Shown here: in pieces, positions 61,969-64,000 of the stretch
How the letters are laid out: each line of letters opens with the position of its first letter
Position numbering within the stretch: position 1 is the first letter of the stretch
Assembly: GCF_000682675.1 (NCBI RefSeq)
Contig: NZ_AWFA01000089.1
Span: 38,779 to 102,778 of the forward strand
Direction of reading: 5' to 3'
Length of the DNA: 64,000 nucleotides
Source of the DNA: Hyphomonas pacifica
Lineage (GTDB): Bacteria > Pseudomonadota > Alphaproteobacteria > Caulobacterales > Hyphomonadaceae
Program-made: the position numbers and the translations under genes
Notes under the pieces: model-generated
The model's input: the letters and a program-made list of their open reading frames with translations, nothing else
What the model was told of the DNA's origin: nothing
Databases searched by the model: none

Positions 61969-62774
61969 TGCATGCCATTTGGGACTCCTTCAAAAAGGGT
62001 TTCAAAGACTATTATTTTTGGCTGGCACGCGTCACGCCCGATTGGGACTTCATAAAAACGTTTTTTAAATCCCCACTGTTCAATGTGGTAGCACTTCTTC
62101 CCATACTTGGTTTCCTGATTGTTCAGATTGGCACGCTAACTGAAGTTATTGCAGATAGCGGAAAATATTCTGAATTCATCAGAATGTGCATAGAACGTAT
62201 CGTTGGGGTCTATTGGGGCTCGTACTATTATCTTACCGCATACGTGGTGTACCTTTGGGGTCCCCCACCTATGGTGCGATCCTCAAAAGACGCGGATGAT
62301 TTTCTTGACTACGTCCAGAAGAAGAACACACCGCGCCTAACAATAAGCCTCATCTTTCAGGCAGCGGAAAGCAAGGCACTCTTCGGAAGTTCAAGTAAGG
62401 AAACCGAGGAATTCGTTGATTGCGTTCGAAATTGGATCAGGCGCGTGCTAGATCTGAGTGAAGGCGAAATAGATCATACCAGAGAAACCAAATACATTTT
62501 GGGGAGAATTTCTGGAACGGTCGAATTTGACCCAAACATTCAGACCGAGATATCGACCTTCAGACATTTGCTTCTCGATCTTTCCGTAAGAAGACATAAA
62601 GAGGATCCTTGGATTCAGGAACTCAATGACAATATCGGTAATATTTTCTATCGAGAAAACGTAAGGAAGCCTGACTTCAGCCGACTCGTATGTTTGTTTG
62701 TGATTTCTTTGGGCACGTTGCACATATTTGGCTCTGTCATTCTAAATCATATAAAAATCGCGAGCTCTTACTGA
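61968..62774 (+). CDS. AT-rich gene for a membrane protein of unknown function
   Basis: The 268-residue product begins at an ATG overlapping the argG stop. It has hydrophobic segments near residues 37-60 (LFNVVALLPILGFLIVQIGTL), 76-94 (VYWGSYYYLTAYVVYLWG) and 240-262 (LVCLFVISLGTLHIFGSVIL). Between them lies a polar domain of about 145 residues (KDADDFLDYVQKKN ... TEEFVDCVRNWIRRVLDLSEGE). Codons and base composition are visibly AT-richer than any neighbour, which suggests acquisition from elsewhere. I recognise no family. The layout, an anchor with a cytoplasmic domain and a C-terminal helix, says little about function. Confidence 0.7.
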   Translation: MHAIWDSFKKGFKDYYFWLARVTPDWDFIKTFFKSPLFNVVALLPILGFLIVQIGTLTEVIADSGKYSEFIRMCIERIVGVYWGSYYYLTAYVVYLWGPPPMVRSSKDADDFLDYVQKKNTPRLTISLIFQAAESKALFGSSSKETEEFVDCVRNWIRRVLDLSEGEIDHTRETKYILGRISGTVEFDPNIQTEISTFRHLLLDLSVRRHKEDPWIQELNDNIGNIFYRENVRKPDFSRLVCLFVISLGTLHIFGSVILNHIKIASSY

Positions 62775-62809
62775 CTTCATTCGCTCGCCTGGCTGCCACC
62801 TCCCCTCCC

Positions 62810-62845
62810 GCGTCACCCCCGACCGCGTAGCGGTCTGGGGGCCCA
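62810..62845 (+). repeat. REP-like palindrome, copy 1
   Basis: The unit GCGTCACCCCC-GACCGC-GTA-GCGGTC-TGGGGGCCC forms a stem: CCCCC pairs with GGGGG and GACCGC with GCGGTC, with one bulged T. The reverse complement of a second element at 62951-62989 has the same layout (GCGTCATCCCC-GATGGC-loop-GCCATC-TGGGGACCC), with compensating changes inside the stem. It lies in the 287-base gap after the AT-rich gene; the only other repeat in the gap is a pair of CGCGGTGGAA copies at 62876-62885 and 62894-62903. Confidence 0.65.
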
Positions 62846-62950
62846 GCTCTGAACGGCGCAGCCGGGCGCGTCACACGCGGTGGAAGGTGTAAGCGCGGTG
62901 GAAAGCACACGTACAATCGCGACGTGACATACTTGTGGTGGCTTTCAGTG

Positions 62951-62989
62951 ATGGGTCCCCAGATGGCCTGCTGCCATCGGGGATGACGC
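62951..62989 (-). repeat. REP-like palindrome, copy 2 (inverted)
   Basis: Read on the minus strand, this is GCGTCATCCCC-GATGGC-AGCAG-GCCATC-TGGGGACCCAT, the same framework as copy 1 in opposite orientation, about 105 bases away. The hexamer arms differ between copies (GACCGC versus GATGGC), but each pairs perfectly within its own stem, as expected for a selected hairpin family. It lies 73 bases before the start of the small GIY-YIG gene. Confidence 0.65.
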
Positions 62990-63061
62990 TTGGGGGAAAG
63001 GGTTGATCTTCACCGCGCGCGCCGTTTCACTACAAAAGGGGCAAAAAATGGGGGAACGCGC

Positions 63062-63364
63062 ATGGCGAATGAGGATCGCATCATTGCCGTCTACATGATG
63101 GCGAACCGGAAGAATGGCGCGCTCTATACCGGCGTCACGTCAAACCTCGTCGGACGCATCTGGCAGCACAGGGAAGGCATTTTCCGCGGCTTCACGCAGA
63201 AACATGGCTGTAAGACGCTCGTCTGGTATGAGGTGCACGAATGGGTTGAGGGCGCGATTGCCCGCGAGAAATCGCTCAAATCCTATCGCCGCCAGAACAA
63301 GATCAACCTGATCGAAGCGAAAAACCCGCACTGGAAGGATCTCTGGTTCGAGATCACGGGTTAA
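63062..63364 (+). CDS. Small GIY-YIG endonuclease-domain protein
   Basis: The 100-residue product is a lone GIY-YIG domain: IIAVYMMANRKNGALYTGVTSNLVGRIWQHREGIFRGFTQKHGCKTLVWYE with the (G/V)Y...YTG pair and the catalytic Arg, then AIAREKSLKSYRRQNKINLIEAKNP with the metal-binding Glu, and a final LWFEI. This matches the UPF0213/YhbQ-like group. The start follows GGGGGAAC; an upstream GTG/ATG frame is also open. It sits beside two inverted palindromes. Such single-domain nucleases are often found in several copies per alphaproteobacterial genome, and their targets are unclear. Confidence 0.9.
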   Translation: MANEDRIIAVYMMANRKNGALYTGVTSNLVGRIWQHREGIFRGFTQKHGCKTLVWYEVHEWVEGAIAREKSLKSYRRQNKINLIEAKNPHWKDLWFEITG

Positions 63365-63413
63365 TCCCTTGCCCCCCCTTGCCATTCCCTTCCTCGTGCG
63401 CCACATCACGTGG

Positions 63414-63908
63414 ATGATTATTCGTCCCTACACTCCCGCTGATCTCCCCGCCCTCTATGCCATCAATCAGGCCGGTACGCCCGGTGTGGGGCATGAGGAT
63501 TCGCCGGAGGGACTGAAGCGCTGGTTCGATGTCGGCACCTGTCTGGTCGCCGAGGATGAGAACGGCCAGCCGCTCGGCTTCATCAATTTGATCGAGCCCG
63601 GCACCATGGCCTATGCCAGCGATAATCTCCGCTGGTTTGAACGCTGGATGGCAGAGGAACAGGCAAGCCTGCGCTATGTGGACCGCATCGCCGTGGCAGA
63701 GGCCGCGCGCGGCCTGCGCATCGGCCAGCACCTCTATGAAGCCGCCTTCGAGCTGGCCAAAGGCCGGGACTGGATCGGCGCCGAAGTGAATACGGATCCG
63801 GATAATCCGCTCTCCCACAAATTCCACGCCCGCATGGGCTTCGTCCGCGTCGGCGAGAAACGCTACAAACCGGATTACGCAGTCGCCTACTACGCCCGCA
63901 AACCCTGA
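63414..63908 (+). CDS. GNAT-family N-acetyltransferase
   Basis: The ATG at 63414 gives MIIRPYTPADLPALYAINQAGTPGVGHEDS and 164 residues; the frame is open to a TTG at 63369. The acetyl-CoA loop is VDRIAVAEAARGLRIGQHLYEAAFELAKGRDW, followed by EVNTDPDNPLSHKFHARMGFVRVGEKRYK, a GNAT C-terminal pattern in which NPLSHKFHARMGF is typical of the small-molecule group. The substrate is unknown. It starts 49 bases after the GIY-YIG stop on the same strand. Confidence 0.91.
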   Translation: MIIRPYTPADLPALYAINQAGTPGVGHEDSPEGLKRWFDVGTCLVAEDENGQPLGFINLIEPGTMAYASDNLRWFERWMAEEQASLRYVDRIAVAEAARGLRIGQHLYEAAFELAKGRDWIGAEVNTDPDNPLSHKFHARMGFVRVGEKRYKPDYAVAYYARKP

Positions 63909-63916
63909 CGCGCCGG

Positions 63917-64000
63917 TCACGGGCCCGCCCTGTGGACACAGTCCCGCCAAGCCCCCTCCCAGTAAGTCGAATCCGTCTGATAGGCGCCCAAGCCATACTT
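63917..64000 (-). CDS. Possible 3' end of a gene running off the window
   Basis: A minus-strand frame is open from the right edge to a TGA at 63917-63919. It encodes 27 residues rich in aromatics (YGLGAYQTDSTYWEGAWRD), which looks like real protein rather than chance. It would end eight bases from the convergent GNAT stop. The family is not recognisable from so little sequence. Confidence 0.3.
   Translation of the reverse strand, partial: KYGLGAYQTDSTYWEGAWRDCVHRAGP

Overview
The window is a contiguous piece of a chromosome from an alphaproteobacterium. The Caulobacterales/Hyphomonadaceae are the most likely home. This is inferred from gene order and protein style: trpF-trpB-...-trpA-accD-folC, mutM/ubiE-ubiB-coaBC, rpmH-rnpA-yidC-engB, argB and dapD close together, AccD without a zinc ribbon, and many signal-peptide lipoproteins. 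Base composition looks like high-50s percent GC by eye; no computation was run. There is no phage, insertion sequence, CRISPR array or rRNA. One tRNA gene (Ser-GGA) is present.

Layout. 1-7.8 kb: the 3' two-thirds of mutS, an orphan membrane-anchored TAXI binding protein, rsfS-rlmH, a two-BON-domain lipoprotein, gshB, a small lipoprotein, an XRE regulator and mutM. 7.8-11.8 kb: ubiquinone genes ubiE and ubiB, with a divergent 57-residue membrane protein between them, then coaBC. 11.8-17.6 kb: a leftward tryptophan/fatty-acid/folate operon, trpF-trpB-VOC-cutA-trpA-accD-folC, with several stop/start overlaps. 17.7-29.6 kb: a mixed stretch with a succinyl/acetyl CoA-transferase, tRNA-Ser, msrA, gluQ coupled to a DMT transporter, a lipoprotein alkaline phosphatase, a zinc alcohol dehydrogenase with a TetR regulator, and an S41 peptidase-like lipoprotein. 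29.6-32.9 kb: a leftward copper-resistance operon (His/Met/Cys-rich small protein, CopA multicopper oxidase, CopB). 32.9-42.3 kb: leftward housekeeping genes (rpmH, rnpA, yidC, engB; then argB, a DUF1036 protein, a HAD nucleotidase and dapD), interrupted by a rightward Ktr-type potassium uptake pair. 42.4-48.7 kb: a rightward block with a serine hydrolase, then DUF547, TVP38/TMEM64-type membrane protein, MerA-like flavoprotein reductase and an orphan histidine kinase. 48.7-60.5 kb: rluA, an OmpA-like protein, hrpB, a dicarboxylate/amino-acid symporter, a PAP2 phosphatase, a MATE exporter, pyrD-DUF952, DUF4112 and a large alanine-rich coiled-coil protein. 60.7-64.0 kb: argG, then an accessory-looking segment with an AT-rich membrane protein gene coupled to argG, two inverted copies of a palindromic repeat, a small GIY-YIG endonuclease and a GNAT acetyltransferase.

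How the genes work together. Many junctions are tightly packed (ATGA, TTGA, TGATG or TAATG overlaps at trkA/trkH, argB/DUF1036/HAD, copA/copB, gluQ/DMT, DUF547/TVP38/reductase, DUF952/pyrD, accD/folC, cutA/trpA and argG/AT-rich gene). Co-translation is therefore likely and gives the best functional clues for unknown partners. The segments most worth following up are the DUF547-TVP38-reductase-kinase module, the region downstream of argG with its REP-like pair and GIY-YIG nuclease, the 13-bp inverted repeat that includes most of the PAP2 start codon, and three short proteins that are easy to miss (37, 57 and 46 residues). No intergenic gap exceeds 300 bases; the longest (62775-63061) is described in its repeat entries.
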